Shown here piece after piece: positions 11,201 to 27,877 of a stretch of DNA of 64,000 nt. Source of the DNA: Mya arenaria (lineage: Eukaryota > Mollusca > Bivalvia > Myida > Myidae); the NCBI RefSeq assembly GCF_026914265.1, contig NC_069130.1:5617682-5681681 (forward strand). The letters run 5' to 3'. A program made the position numbers and the translations under genes. Every line of letters begins with the position of its first letter. Positions within the stretch are counted from its first letter, which is position 1. Below the pieces are notes generated by a model, which did no database searches, was not told where the DNA came from, and saw only the letters and a program-made list of their open reading frames with translations.

Positions 11201-14200
11201 CATAAGTATTTATCATGAAGAACATGATTGATATTTTTTCTTACATTTCACCAAAAAGCATGTGCGATGATGTTTACTGACGTCACAAAGCGCAGTAATT
11301 TTTAATCACTATTGATGTCAAATAGTTCCTCTAAAAATCATGTTTTGACAATTATTTAAAAAGTCTTGCATACTGAGGTATTTGATTGCGCTTTTTTGAA
11401 ATGGCATGATATACATTTCATAAACTATACAATTAAAGAAATAAGAAGTGGCCCGTTGTTGCGCATGAATCATCTTTCATGGGGGGAGTAAGACGGGTTT
11501 TTCCAGCACTGGTCACATTACCGGAAACACATGTTGCGGTATGCAAGAAAAAGTCATCCACACTTACCCATACAAGCATCAATTATCAGTGATCCAGCCA
11601 GGATTTGAAAAGGGCAGAGTGCAAGGTCAGAAAGAGCACTTTTGATGTGCATTGAATAAGCCTTAATGAGGCACTTAAAAGGGTCAATGTTCAATTCATA
11701 TTGTGTACCAGTATGTGTTCAACTGTTTGTAACAACTTTTAGTGCTAAAAGTTTGTTATGAATACCTTCAAATAGTTCATTATCATGAAAGAGGGCTCTG
11801 TCAAACTAAAGGGCACAACAGGGCATAGTGTTAAGACAGCAGGGAGCTGGAAAAGGGCAGCAGGGTGCACTCCGCTGCTTTTTAGGTCTACATGTAGCTG
11901 GAGCAAGGCATCATTATATATGACTACAGGCATAATAAATCCATAAGTCTGGCTTAAATGTTTTATTATCCCCCGCCTTGAAAAGGCGAGGGGATATAGT
12001 AATGGTAGGCGCGATTCCGTGCGTCTGTGCATGCGTGCGTCCGTGAGTCTGTCAGTCCCACCTTCATTTCTTTGCATCTCCTCTTACATTTCTCATGCGA
12101 TTTCTACCAAACTTTCACAGATTGATGATCATAAAGTGAAGCAGCGCATATTGTCGGGCTTTCCCGGTTCAACCATTTTTGAAAGAGTTATTGCCCTTTG
12201 CTTATTTTACATTTAAAATTGGTTTCTTCGCTACTCCTCTTACGTTTTTCATGCGATTTCTACCAAACTTTCACAGATTGATGATCATAAAGTGAAGCAG
12301 CGCATATAGTTGGCTGAGAAACTACCCATACCATTGATTGGCTTTCGGTACAAAAAATGCCCCCATGAGGCGGGGGATATAGCTGTCTGTGACCGCTCTT
12401 GTTTTATTTGAGTTATTCTCCTTGTTGGACTGAAAAAAATGACATCTGATTGTGGTACTTTTGTTTCTTCAATTCAAAATGAGTATTATGCCATTATTGA
12501 TTTTGTTGTCCCATGAACCTTTATCTATTTTTCCAGACTATGAACCAATCCCCTCTACCTCAACTAAGTCAGTCGGAGTTGGGACCAGCAATGGCAATGT
12601 ATCACAGATCGTATTGTGTATATCCGGTGCGATGACACTGTGTTTACACAAGTCCTTTCAGATATACAACAGTTCACACGAGTCTAGTCTCATACACCAG
12701 CCGGCTGGCAGATCTCTGTTATCCACTGATTTGAAGTACCATATACATATATTTCATGTAAGTGTTGATCATTTTATGTTATATAACAATTTCCTCTGTT
12801 TCTCATAAACTCTTACTCAAATATAGTATGTACACCATTAAAGTATCATACATTATGTTCCTAGAGAGGTGCCTAAATTTTTGATTTTAATTGCATCTGT
12901 TACCATTGTAAAAAGTACTCTTAACATAGACTAAGTTTTTCATTGTCAGTTCCTACAAAACATGATAGAGTCACTTTGATTACCTATGTTAGCATCAATG
13001 CCTTTTCAGTTGGAAAGTCAGTATCAACTTTTAGATGTTATCAATGTGTAGTGTTGTGTATTTGCAGAATTTAGAGGACGAGGTTGGTTATGGGATTGGT
13101 GTGGTATCTAGTGTTTTCTACACCGTTTCACGAGTTGGGCAGATGTTTAAAAATGTGAGTACCTAGTATCTATAAGTATCCCGATTAAAAAAATAGTTTA
13201 TTTAGCATTAACCAACCCACAATTTGAGGGGTGGGCAGGTAGATAGTTTGTTTTACTGCCTGAGCCCTTCACTTTGTAAGGAAAGACAAAAACGGAAAGG
13301 CTAGATAAGCTTTTTGGCTGGGTGTTATTGTAGGCGATCAGGTAACTCTAAAAAAGGTATTTTTCAAATTTTGATCTTATTAAGGTGAAAAATCATGTTA
13401 TTTTCTCTGCTCCTATATTCACTGGAATGAAGTATAAATTTCATAATATTACTAGTCCTATAGAATTTGTTCACCGATTTCTTGAACAAGCCAAAATGCC
13501 TTAATATGTTAATGTTATTGCCCCAATGTATAAACAAATAACAAAACCAAGATATCTCTACAAGCCATGATTCATATTCACTTATGTCTTCAGTCTGAGT
13601 TAGAGACTCGGACTCTAAAAGCAACATTTTATTTTTGTTTGAAAAAAACACCTATTCAATAAGCAATGATGGTAAATTGCTGTAACTGTAACACACAATC
13701 TGTTCTACAATCAAGCTTACATGTACATCTTTAGTCAACATTAGTTATATGATAGATATTTTTAAACATTTAAGAAGTCAGTTTAATTACTGAGTCTGAA
13801 TCTGAAACTGACTCAAGAAGTTAGTGAATATGGGGCCTAGGTTTGTGAGCTTGTGCTAAAGCCAGGGTAAGAGAACATATCACTCAATAGTCAGGTTTTG
13901 AAAAAATATTCTAATGGCGTCACAATTATGATGATGATGATGCCATAACTGTTTCTCAGATAGCTTTCTATAGCTTCACCGATAATAATGTTCAATTTTG
14001 ATGCCTGGTTACCTCATCAAATTTTGGTATCAGTTTAAAAAGAAATGCTGATTACTTATATGTAATGTAGGGTTTTAGCTGATGGGTTATGGAAGGGTGC
14101 TGCCCCCTGTCCTGTTTTGGGAGCATCCTTCTGCCCTCATCAAGACCAGCATGGGCACCTTTCTGCATTGATAGAATTAAATGCTAAAGCTGCCTAAGGC

Positions 14201-16933
14201 TGTCAATTTTATTTTTTTTATTAAATCTCATAATATGATAATACATAGTATTTTTACATATTTGACAGTTGAGACCTATTATCACTTCAATTCAGCATAA
14301 TCCTCAACATTTCTTGTCAAATTTATAGTGTTCAAGTTCTTCACAGCCCGGTACAATGTGCCCTTTTCTTTTTTAGCACCCTGTCTCTTTTCTGGAGCAC
14401 CAGGTCCATTTAAAAACCAGACTGAAACTATGAAATTAAATATGCATTAAACATAAAGTTATTTTTCGTTGAAGTGGATGGCACTTTGAAGGCATTTGTC
14501 ATTTACTGTGACAGCTCTTGTCTTTGTATATTCTTTATCTGTTAATCATAACCATTCAAATCATACTAAAATAAGATGGGGTGAACATGCATTTAGAATT
14601 CACATATTTGTGTATTGAAAACCATAGTTCTGATATTATATCAACATGAACATATTTGCATTCATCTATGATATAAAATATTGTAAATGAAGTCAATCTG
14701 CATGTATTTTTTTCTTAAGCCTAGGGGTATTAATGGACATTTAAATACATAATGTGCAAAACAAATCTCATTAATCATGTCATTAACAAAGAATTGTCAT
14801 CATTCATCTCCATCATCTATAAATAGGAAGCAACTCACCTTTATGTAATTATTGAAGCAAAGCTTGATGCCTCAGGCAAGTTAATTATTCAAATTGATTT
14901 CCGTAATTCAAATTTTAAGAATTATAGTTTGCATTTATATTTTTTGTACAAGTTTAAGTTACGATTTATAATGAAACTTGGTAAAAAATTCAGCAATAAT
15001 TCTGCATTCGGTATTTTGCATCTGTTTAAAAGGCATTTGAACAATAAAACACCCTATTTGAGTCGTTTAAATGTTTTTAAAGATTTACTCATGTATTAAG
15101 AAGTGTACTGAATTGAATTCGGATAAATAACTGAAAATGATTTTTTTTCATTTTCTAAACCATTTAGTCTGCAGGCCTGACACAAAAATTAATGCTAACA
15201 TTCTTAGTGTTTAGTGCGAAATGCCTCATGAACGCCTTTATAAAAGTCAGTGCACATGTGTGAGCTATTAGATTAAACTATTAGTGGTTGGCAATTATTT
15301 TGCTCCAATATGAAGGCAGTATTTTTCAAGATTTCCAAAACATTTTGTTTTTCAAAAATAAGCAGTCATTCATTTTTTATTTAACTCACGTAAAGCAAAA
15401 TATATAAAGAGTTGCTGGCCTATTAATAAGGTGGTATACACAATCAACAGCAGACTACTTATATTTTCTAAATGTTGTTAGTATTTTTGTATGCACATAC
15501 TATCAACCTTATTTCTAACAAATGGAAAATTGGCAGTTGTTGTTGTTATTAAATGAAAATTTGGAAGGTTTTGTAATATGCTGATGGCTTTTTGGTTGTC
15601 AGAGCTCTTCTAAATGATTAAATGTGAATCTGTCCAGTGATGACAGAGGCATTTCAAACCTTCACGTTAAAAATTAATAAAAACAGATGGAAAGCTTCTT
15701 GTACCAGATATACCTGTTAAAAAAAAATATGCTGGGCTCAGTAACTTTATTAAGAAATTTACTTTTAAAAATCCACAAGGTCATCATCAAGATGTTCATG
15801 TTTTCACATTTTATTTTGCTGACTGTTGTGGTAAACCAAATTTTGTTAGAGTATTTGCAGCAAGAAAGTCGCATGAGTGCAAAAGATTTTGTAATGATGG
15901 CTCTCACATTTAATTTTTGTGTAATCTGATAAGATAGGCTCTAATGTACATGACTGTGTATTTCAGTACAAACGCCAGTCCACGGACGGTCTGTCGATCA
16001 TGATGTTTATCCTGGCTGTGCTTGGTAATCTCACCTATGGTCTCTCTATCCTTGTGCGTCAGCTCGATGTCAACTACATACTTAAACACCTGCCGTGGCT
16101 CATCGGAAGTCTTGGAGTTATCTTCCTTGACCTCTCTGTATCCTTTATAGTTTTTCTTTCGGATTTGTTATCTTTTCTTCCAAGTTTAAAGTTTTTTGTA
16201 ATAAATATTTTGATCACAATATCATAAAAGTAGTTTCTTAGCTTTTTGGGAGAATATGTAAGTTAAGATATTATCATGGAATTGGTTTTTCATCATTTGA
16301 ACTAGTGTCATTATTCAGCAATTTGAATATTGTCCAGTGGCTGTATTCAATAATGACCCTAGAATTCACTTAATATTAAGAATAGAATCCAAGTGTGTTA
16401 ATTGAACTGCCAAAATAACTGGCCAATAGACAGAATGGAATCATTGAGGCGTGTCAAAGGACAAAGAAGAATGGTATTGAACCCCATAACTTGAGAACTG
16501 TTCAAGATTTTAATATAAAACTTTGTACACAGACATGGCCTTATACGCATGACTAGTCCCACAACTATGGCATTTATGGTTGTCCCTTGCTTAAGTTAGA
16601 GAGCTTTAGCATTCATTTGCAATATTTTTTTAAACAATAAGGTTGCAGTTATAGATTATTTTAAAATCACCACCACCACTATCATCAGCATTAACACCAT
16701 CATCAAACAACAACAACAACAACATTGTTATCCCTTGACTAGCCCCACAGTTATTAGTCCAGTTCAAGTACTACGAGAAGACTGATGATATGAACAGCCT
16801 CCTCAAACAGCCAATATTGAATGATACTGTACTGCCAGATGAGGTTGAGGTGTATGTTCCAGCTCATAGGGATCATTCTGCATCAGTCAACAGTATCACT
16901 ACGGCATCAGTCAACAGTTACACTATAAATTAA
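8227..16933 (+). CDS. SLC66A1: Lysosomal cationic amino acid transporter (PQ-loop, SLC66A1/PQLC2)
   Basis: Seven-helix PQ-loop protein that exports lysine and arginine from lysosomes; in mammals it also recruits the C9orf72 complex. Exons 8227-8402, 9320-9449, 10525-10615, 12537-12757, 13068-13154, 15967-16137 and 16751-16933 join in phase to 352 residues (human about 290). The first ATG in the exon was chosen as start. The first PQ motif is at residues 59-60 (SIPQMIK). At the second PQ motif the sequence reads SRVGQMFKN, so Pro is replaced by Gly (230-231). Exon 6 matches the family strongly: GNLTYGLSILV and LKHLPWLIGSLGVIFLDLS. The C-terminal tail has an acidic dileucine signal DMNSLL (305-310), the type that sorts to lysosomes. 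The exon 4 segment is a longer cytosolic loop than in human. Exon 3 has decoy partial copies upstream. Confidence 0.93.
8894..9262. mobile_element. MITE-like element, TTAAAGGGGCTAGACACC ends
   Basis: Left end TTAAAGGGGCTAGACACCAG is matched in inverted orientation by CTGGTGTCTAGTCCCTTGAA at the right end, about 370 bases apart. It lies in SLC66A1 intron 1, only about 60 bases before exon 2. There is no coding capacity. The ends resemble those of the elements at 45659-46163 and 44676-45066, so these are probably one superfamily. Confidence 0.7.
10322..10524 (+). repeat. Three partial copies of SLC66A1 exon 3 with its 3' splice site
   Basis: The start of exon 3 (CCAG then ATCTACCTTGCTGTG) is preceded by three degraded copies beginning at about 10322, 10389 and 10456, spaced 67-69 bases. 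Each pairs a CCAG-like acceptor and pyrimidine tract with the first 30-40 bases of the exon (for example ATCTACCTTGCTGTGCATTT). They then break off at a shared AATTCCTCA(T/C)TATGTATTTG sequence, which leads into the next acceptor. Only the copy at 10525 continues to a donor. Confidence 0.85.
10830..11159. mobile_element. Palindromic MITE, TTAAAGCTGCACTCTCACAG ends, copy 1
   Basis: The left end TTAAAGCTGCACTCTCACAG and the right end CTGTGAGAGTGCAGCTTTAA are perfect reverse complements 330 bases apart. The interior is also largely self-complementary (GTCTTGGAAAGAGCAAATTT against GGCTCATTCCAAGAC), so the element can fold into one long hairpin. It lies in SLC66A1 intron 3. Other copies are at 58667-59026 and, truncated, at 53472-53625. 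Confidence 0.85.
11955..12400. mobile_element. Non-autonomous element with CCCCCGCC hairpin ends
   Basis: Starts with CCCCCGCCTTGAAAAGGCGA followed by GGGGATATAG and ends with CCCCATGAGGCGGGGGATAT, so the termini are related hairpin-forming sequences. A GTGCGTCTGTGCATGCGTGC tract follows the left end. The middle contains a direct repeat of about 70 bases (around 12080 and 12237; shared TTTCTACCAAACTTTCACAG). The element at 38815-39240 has the same plan. It lies in SLC66A1 intron 3, shortly before exon 4. Confidence 0.6.
13155..15966 (+). other. SLC66A1 intron 5, mostly featureless
   Basis: A 2.8-kb AT-rich intron. Apart from a short ATGATGATGATG run near 13928, I see no exon, structured RNA or clear repeat. 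The open frames around 13364 and 15674-15929 lack homology and splice context. Confidence 0.5.
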
Positions 16934-18681
16934 TTATTGTATTATTATCTAGTTGTTAGTATCCTGAATCATTTGTCACTTTTTTGTGTTATTATTTTTG
17001 CCTGATTCTACCTTAAAATGACATCAAATGGACCAGATTATACCTGTAGATTGGATAAGTCAGCAAGAGGATTAAATGTTATTTGCTCATTTAGCAGTTT
17101 ATAATGAATTTACCATTTTGTAATGTTTTAATGCATTTATTTGTTTTAACTTACAAGTAATTTATAATTTGATTTTAATAGCTATTGTTTAAATTGTTTA
17201 TATTTAAATCAGGCATTTAAGTCTATTTCTCGAAAATTTGTGATAGTGTAGCCAGTACTTGCCTTGTTGATAGTGTAGCCAGTACTTGCCTTGTTGTTTG
17301 CTGTTTTTATTGATGTTTCAACGCTGATACAAGGCATACTTCATAATGTTGAAACTATGGTGCTTTAAACACAATAATTACTGATTGTATTATCTTACCA
17401 TGCTGTCAACACGCTATTACAATACAAGGTATTTTTGATTTTATGTTGTTTAAAGTATGGTGCTCCATACACAATAATTACATTATATATTTTATGATAT
17501 TTTAGTACATATTTTTTAATATTTTTTGTGCACTTTTTATGTTCTACCTGAACTCAAAAATCTCCACAACTTTTTATTCACAAGACCAGAAAAATATTAT
17601 TTCATATCTGACCTATGTCAATTCTTTCAGGGCCCATTTTGGGATTGTAACTCAGTGTGTACAATATTGGCAGGGGTTGTATTCACTTAAGTCAGACTCA
17701 GACTCAGCATAATGTAACTTTATTTGTGTTGTAACAATGCTATTATAGGACCAAATATTCTTAAAAAATTGGTGTACATGATACAAATAATCTGCACTAA
17801 AAGCAGGCACAATATTTCAACTAAATTAGTTATATTATAGATATTTCGGAACATTTAAGAATTCAGTTTTCTGAGCCTTATTCTAAAACTGAGACCTAGT
17901 GAATTTGACCCCGGTAGTTTATACAAAAACATAAAATCACACTTTTTTGACGATTTCTTCAGAAACATGTTTGTGCGTTAATTTAATTACATTTATAAAC
18001 AATGTAAAGTTTTGCCTACCATCTATTCACCAAATTATAACAGTTTGCTATTTTTACGCTCGCCAATTTACCAACTAGCAGTTAACTGTCAAGAAACTTA
18101 TGCCTGTCTTGCACTACGCCAAAGATGATAAGAATATTTGAAACTGCAAGGACTGAATTTTGATATAGTGTTAGATGTGTTAACAGCAACTTGACATCAC
18201 TGAAATTGTTTAATGAAGCAAATGAGGGGAAAATATGGAGACTGGTTATAAAGTTTGACATAATAAAAAATAAGATATCACAGTTTGACATTACAGGTTT
18301 CCGTAGTATATTAATTATGTTGAAATGCAAATACTTACTTTTTAGGGTTACTTTTATTTTTATCTCATTTCTTTTGCTCTTTTTGATAATAATAATTATG
18401 AGAATAAGAATAAATGTTCATGATTATAATATGAAAGTATTTCATGAATATCAATTTCATAGAAACTGCTTGCAAAATCATATGTTCATCAACACCCTTG
18501 CCGTGTCATAAAATCTCCACAAAATCTTACATTGCTTTTATCTCATGACTATATATAACTATTCACGCTATCGGGTACATATATTTTACTTTTACTTTGT
18601 CTACATTCCTTTATCTGAATATGGCTGAGTCAGGTAAAACATACAATCCCCAGGTTGAAGGAAATTATTTCCTTAGTAGAT

Positions 18682-18773
18682 GGGGGGGGGGGGTCTTTAT
18701 TTCCTAATTTGGACCCCAAAATGGTACATTTGCTTCTGTAGAATTTAAAAGTGCATCCCCCCCCCCCCCCCTG
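18682..18773. repeat. Paired poly-G and poly-C runs
   Basis: A run of about 12 G (from 18682) and a run of about 14 C (from 18759) on the same strand flank some 65 bases. The immediate flanks (GGGGGTC...GACCCC and CCTGGGGG) are also complementary in part, so the region can form a hairpin or a G-quadruplex on either strand. Confidence 0.7.
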
Positions 18774-18957
18774 GGGGTTTTTATGTTGAAATGAAATAGC
18801 CCTAAATAGTGAGTATGATTACTTATGAGAACATAGTTGTGATTGAACATGTGTGTGTGTGGAACTTTACATTGTACATTGAAATAGGCGGCGAGTTGTG
18901 TATGCAGAAGTGCGACAAAGTGCTATTTGTGAGCCCTCTTTACTCATCCTCGCCACC

Positions 18958-19003
18958 CCAGTGTATCATAACCTATGTAATATTATAGGTTATGATACAC
19001 TGG
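18958..19003. repeat. Perfect 19-bp inverted repeat
   Basis: CCAGTGTATCATAACCTAT and its exact reverse complement ATAGGTTATGATACACTGG are separated by 8 bases (GTAATATT). Outside the stem, GTGCTATTTGTGAGCC (left) and GCGCTATGTGTGAGCC (right) are direct repeats, which could mark a duplicated flank. Confidence 0.85.
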
Positions 19004-21179
19004 TGTGCCTAGCATGTCTTTACTTAGAAAGTGCCACATAGCGCTATGTGTGAGCCTTACTTCCCAATCGACAATAAAAAAAACCCAACATATATATACA
19101 CATAGGTTAAACTCTCTTCTTACGTACTTTTGTATAACAGTTTGTTGAATGTATTTCACTTTATTATTTGATATGGAACAACTTTAGTAACTTGCCCATG
19201 AATTTTGTGGAAAAAGCTCTTAATTCTGAGTAGAAATTTAATTTTAAAAATTGTTACAGAAGTTTATTTTTAAACTGTTTTATTTTAAGAGTTCTGTTCC
19301 TTTTAAAGTATTGTTGTTTACAATATAAACTATCACATATTAATTTGATGATATACTAGATTAAAAAACAGAAGGTTATGATTAATTTTATGTAATTCTC
19401 TTTAATATAATTAATATGCACATGCATATTATATTAATAATGGATGTATTTTTAAATCTTCCCAGGAAACAGACACAAGTGTGATCTAACTTTCGTTACA
19501 ATCGAGCTAAAATAAATTTATATCAACTAATTGATACATGTTTTAAGGTTTATAGAACAAAATTCCTTATCGATGTTATGATGATTCATGGAAATGTTTA
19601 AATGTTATTTTTTGTCTTGTGCAATATTGATATGTTAAATGTTTTACCAAAATGATGTTTCATATGACTTACCGTTGTAATTTTTTCAGCGATTATTATC
19701 AAAATAAGCTGTGATTGAGTGTGTTGTTTTGCTTACATGTATTTACTTGATATTTGAATCACAAATAAAAACATTTGAGCTTTCGGCTTGATGTTGTTAA
19801 TTTTAATATTTTGTTAATATGTTGTCCATATTGGAATGCAAAATCTCTAATGCTGGCTATGACTAAAATCAAAACATAATATATATATATATATGAAATT
19901 AAACCACAGTCTTGCCTTTTGTCATTATATTTATGTCGACTCATAAATTAAGAAACATATCACCAGGTGCATTAGCCACTTGGCCTTTTAAACACTTTAA
20001 GATAAATGTGTCAAATAGCGAAAAGTGACGACAAAAAATGTAATATTGTTCTGAAATATAGCAAACATTTGAGCAGCATCGAACGATTTTGGGCTTTCGC
20101 TCATAGTTATTACAAATTATGAAATTATCATTAAGGAAAAACCACAAAAAGAATATTTTTTATATGTATATTAATTTCCTCCAAACTTCTTTATTTAAAA
20201 GGATTTTGATTGGCGCATCATTTTTTTGTCGATATATGACCATAAGTTTACTCATGTTTCCATAGCTAACATAATATAAACATTTGAAGATTAACAACCT
20301 TAGTTGCAATGTTGACAAAATCCAACAATTTTAAAGTACACATTGGTTCACATCACAATGAGCATAGATCAGGCATTTTACTATAGCTTAATTATCAGGG
20401 GCGTAACTTGGCTGCAAACACTGTGTAGGCTGTCTTCTCGAGGATTCCGCCATTCTAGAGACTTACCCTCTCCGGCTTTTGATATGTCGTATAAAAAAGC
20501 GTCAGTCTTCATAATCGTTCCTGTTATCAACTTTTTGGAAATAGATGTAGGCTGCGTCTACATGGCCTAAAGATAGCTACGTCCCTGCATATAACATTAG
20601 TATTTTTCATATATTATGGCTTGCTGAAATATTGTTCTGTTGAGGTAAATGTCTGGCCATGGGTAAGTTTTAGCAAATGCATGTGGTGCTCCTTTATCGC
20701 TATATTGCAAACATATTATCTAATGACAATATTTGCGCCTATTAATGTTTTCCCCAGTGGAGAGGCAGCATGAATACTTGGGACTTTATGTAGTGGATGA
20801 TTCCCAGCAGGCAGGATTTTGACTGGCCTAATGAATCTGCCATCTGTGGAAATAGGCTTATTTGAATAACAGACTATAGTTCTGGTGAAAAGTTTGTGTT
20901 TTGCTAAAAATTTGCAATAAAACGGAAGTACCTTGAAATAGATATAAATGATTTTGGAAACATTTTTGACAAAGGTCCTTAACCCTGCTTCGGTGCTAAA
21001 TCATTCATTATTTTTAACTAAATCTTCAGAATTTGGATGTTCAGTCGGTTGTCATCTGTGATAACAATATTTGTTCGTAATTGTTAACCTTTTATCTCAA
21101 TACAAACTGAAAGAGGTATTAACCGTATTATTATAAGAGCATATATTAAATTCTACGCAAGTTATTTAACCGTTTCATG

Positions 21180-21255
21180 TGGGACGTTTTGTCTAAGTCT
21201 CATTTTAACAACGTAAGCGGCCAGAAAAAATGACAGCTACTTTCAGTTTGATTTA
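21180..21255 (+). other. Possible non-coding first exon of LZIC
   Basis: A strong donor (ATTTAG then GTAAGTAT, exon end 21255) follows a slightly CpG-enriched segment containing AACGTAAGCGG. LZIC needs an upstream 5' UTR exon, because its first coding exon begins at an acceptor (23628). This is the best donor I see upstream, but the link is only inferred. Confidence 0.25.
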
Positions 21256-21544
21256 GGTAAGTATTTTTTTTATAAAATGAACAGTTTTTATGGAAAAATA
21301 ACATGTAGAGTTACAGGAAGTTTGTATTAAAACCTTCTTGAACGATTTTGAGGAATGTCAATCAATTTCGAAATGCTAAAATGTAAAGTTGATGAAAAAG
21401 TGGGTGGGGCATTTCAATGTGATTATATCAATCAGTTGGTCATCTTGTTGAAAAGAAAGTATTTTTATAAAGGGGCAAAATTTAGCTGAATACAATCCTG
21501 TTACTTCTCACTGAATACTGTTTTGTTTGCTTTCTCTATTCAGA

Positions 21545-21985
21545 AGCTAGCCACAATAATGCACGTTTAGGGAACTTTTATAACATTTGGATATTCATAT
21601 TGCTACCTAAATGCCACAAGTCGCTGATCCATACCTATGTGAAGTATATTCTTCAACTGTAACTCCACAATACTTACATTAGATAAAAACACAAAAGTTA
21701 CACATTTTTTTTTTGGCCAATACCTTTCTCTTATTACACTTAAGTGTTTCATGAAACACTAACTCAGATCCACCTATGTCAACAAAGCATCGCCATTTTC
21801 GAACTATCTAGCAGGTGCCCATTATCATTCCACTCAATATACTTAGCGCTGGGACCTGTCATTCTTGGGTAGGAAAACAACTAGTGGTAAATGGACCCGT
21901 ACAGTCGCCAAAACAAAAATTGTTAAAGACTCTGAAGCTGCTGTTTTATAATATATGGGCTATTCAGAAGCCGATCAGATTTCAG
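21545..21985. repeat. Dispersed repeat, CTAGCCACAATAATG family, copy 1
   Basis: About 430 bases that match 33573-34010 closely: both have CTAGCCACAATAATG, TATTCTTCAACTGTAACTCC, CTTAAGTGTTTCATGAAA and GGAAAACAAC...AAAGACTCTGAAG in the same order and orientation. Open frames in both copies share a HSW-GKQ peptide. That follows from the DNA similarity and does not show that a protein is made. Confidence 0.8.
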
Positions 21986-22019
21986 TCATTGATTAGTACT
22001 GAACTGATGAAGATGTTCA

Positions 22020-22255
22020 TCGGTTGTCCAGTTAGCGCAATAGTTAGAGCACATGCTTCTCACACTGGCGACTTGGATTGGATTCCTGGCCTGAGTGCAT
22101 ATCATTGTTAGTTTGGTTTGTGGTCACCAAGCCGAACAAAATGGGTTTCCTCCGGGTACTCCAGTTTCCACCAGTCCAAATTCTCCCGTAAAATTGTGCC
22201 AACGAGAGTGATTGATATAATGTTGTTATAATTTGTTTTACAATCGTTGTAAAAT
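22020..22255 (+). mobile_element. tRNA-derived SINE
   Basis: A tRNA-like head with an A-box-like TTAGCGCAATAGTTAGAGC and a B-box-like GGATTGGATTCC about 35 bases later. It is followed by a central domain (GGGTTTCCTCCGGGTACTCC then AGTTTCCACC) of the kind shared by many aquatic invertebrate SINEs, and an AT-rich tail with TTGTAA repeats. Transcription by RNA polymerase III would run left to right. It abuts the right end of the 21545-21985 repeat. Confidence 0.75.
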
Positions 22256-22349
22256 ATAAATGTTTAAGTTTAAACTAAGATGATTCATTAATATGATAAC
22301 ATGTACATGCATGTGAACCCTGGAAAGAGCATTCATTTCCCAATCATTA

Positions 22350-22523
22350 CATGTTTAGGCCTAAAAAAAAAAATTGTTTGGTTAGGGTTACATCCTTTTC
22401 AAAAATAGGTAGGGTAGGTAGGGCCTAAAAAAAAATACATTTGGTTCGGGTTACCCGACCCTACCTACGGAATAGGCGCCGACCCTACCGTTTTTATAGT
22501 CAGTTTGAAAAAAAATTGAAAAA

Positions 22524-22557
<34 letters not shown>

Positions 22558-23045
22558 GTTTTTTTTTAATTGCTTTTTAATATTAAGTTTAAACCTTAAA
22601 TGCTTGTACAGAAGATAGCTTTAACACCATTCTTTAATGATGAAAATTATATTCTTATATAAAACCTAATAAAAAAAAAATAAAAAAAAATAAAAAGCCT
22701 ACCTACCCTACCTATTTTTTTTAAGGATGTAACCCTAACCAAACAATTTTTTTTTTTAGGCCTAGGCTTTTTATTTTTTATTATTTTTTTTTTATTATGC
22801 TTTATATAAGAATGTCATTTTCATCATTGGAGAATGGTGTTAAAGTTATCTTATATATAAGCAATTAAGGTTTTAAACTACATATTGAAAAGCAAAAAAA
22901 AAAAAAAAAAAAAATATTTTTTTTTTTATTTTTTTTAGTTTTTCATTTTTTTTTTCAAACTGACTATAAAAACGTTAGGGTCGGCGCCTATTCCGTAGGT
23001 AGGGTCGGGTAACCCGAACCAAATGTATTTTTTTTTTAGGCCTTA
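22350..23045. mobile_element. Interleaved foldback element cluster
   Basis: Two inverted-repeat pairs overlap. Pair A has GGCCTAAAAAAAAAAATTGT (about 22358) opposite ACAATTTTTTTTTTTAGGCC (about 22743), both containing TTGGTTAGGGTTACATCCTT. Pair B has ACATTTGGTTCGGGTTACCC with GAATAGGCGCCGACCCTACC (about 22437-22490) opposite its reverse complement at about 22975-23030. Internal blocks (CTTTAACACCATTCTTTAATG and its complement) are inverted as well. A frequent GGTAGGTAGGG word recurs, also seen alone near 56177. Long poly-A/T tracts flank the blocks. No coding capacity. Confidence 0.8.
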
Positions 23046-23627
23046 CTAAAAAAAATATTAAAAACACATGTAATTATGTTTAACTTTCTCACTGATATTA
23101 GATCCTGTGTTTGATACATTGACCAATGGTTGTTTTTCTCTACTGAGCAGAAATGTACACATGAAAATTATATCCATGGTTTATAGTTTGGATATTGAGC
23201 TTTAATAATGTGATGTGCTTATAGCAAATTTGCGTGGAAGTCAGTTCAGGCATTCATTAAACTAAAGAATAAGTTGCATATTCATCCAGAAATTGTTGAT
23301 GTGGTTGTTGTACAACTTCAATTTGTTAACATTGGGAATGGAATCAAGGATGTTTAAAAGAATGTACTCCTTTTTTAGGGTATTTATGGTTGATTTGGTC
23401 TTCAGTACACAAATATCATACAAAATTGCTGTTTTTACTTGGTTGTAATGAAATTGGGAAAGTCTTGTATCCTTCAGTATTGCTTGATAGACTAGCAATC
23501 TGGTCTATACCATCAGTAGCATTGTCTTAAGTTTATTTACATTTAATACATTTGAAGTATAATACTTCCACATTTACATTTTATTAAGTATGTATATGTT
23601 TATTTTAGAATATTGTTTTATTTTCAG

Positions 23628-27877
<4,250 letters not shown>

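Larger units (their letters stand above)
16934..21180. other. SLC66A1 3' UTR and intergenic DNA
   Basis: AT-rich and without a recognisable coding exon. The stop of SLC66A1 is at 16933. AATAAA occurs at 18405-18415 and 19764, but the used poly(A) site cannot be chosen. Contains a 27-bp direct duplication (GATAGTGTAGCCAGTACTTG, 17240-17297), G and C homopolymer runs and a 19-bp perfect palindrome, listed separately. Confidence 0.5.

Noticed and set aside
21815..22111. Open frame shared with 33785-34051 as a gene family
   Set aside because: Both frames fall in copies of a dispersed repeat; the similarity is at DNA level and the frames end at different places.
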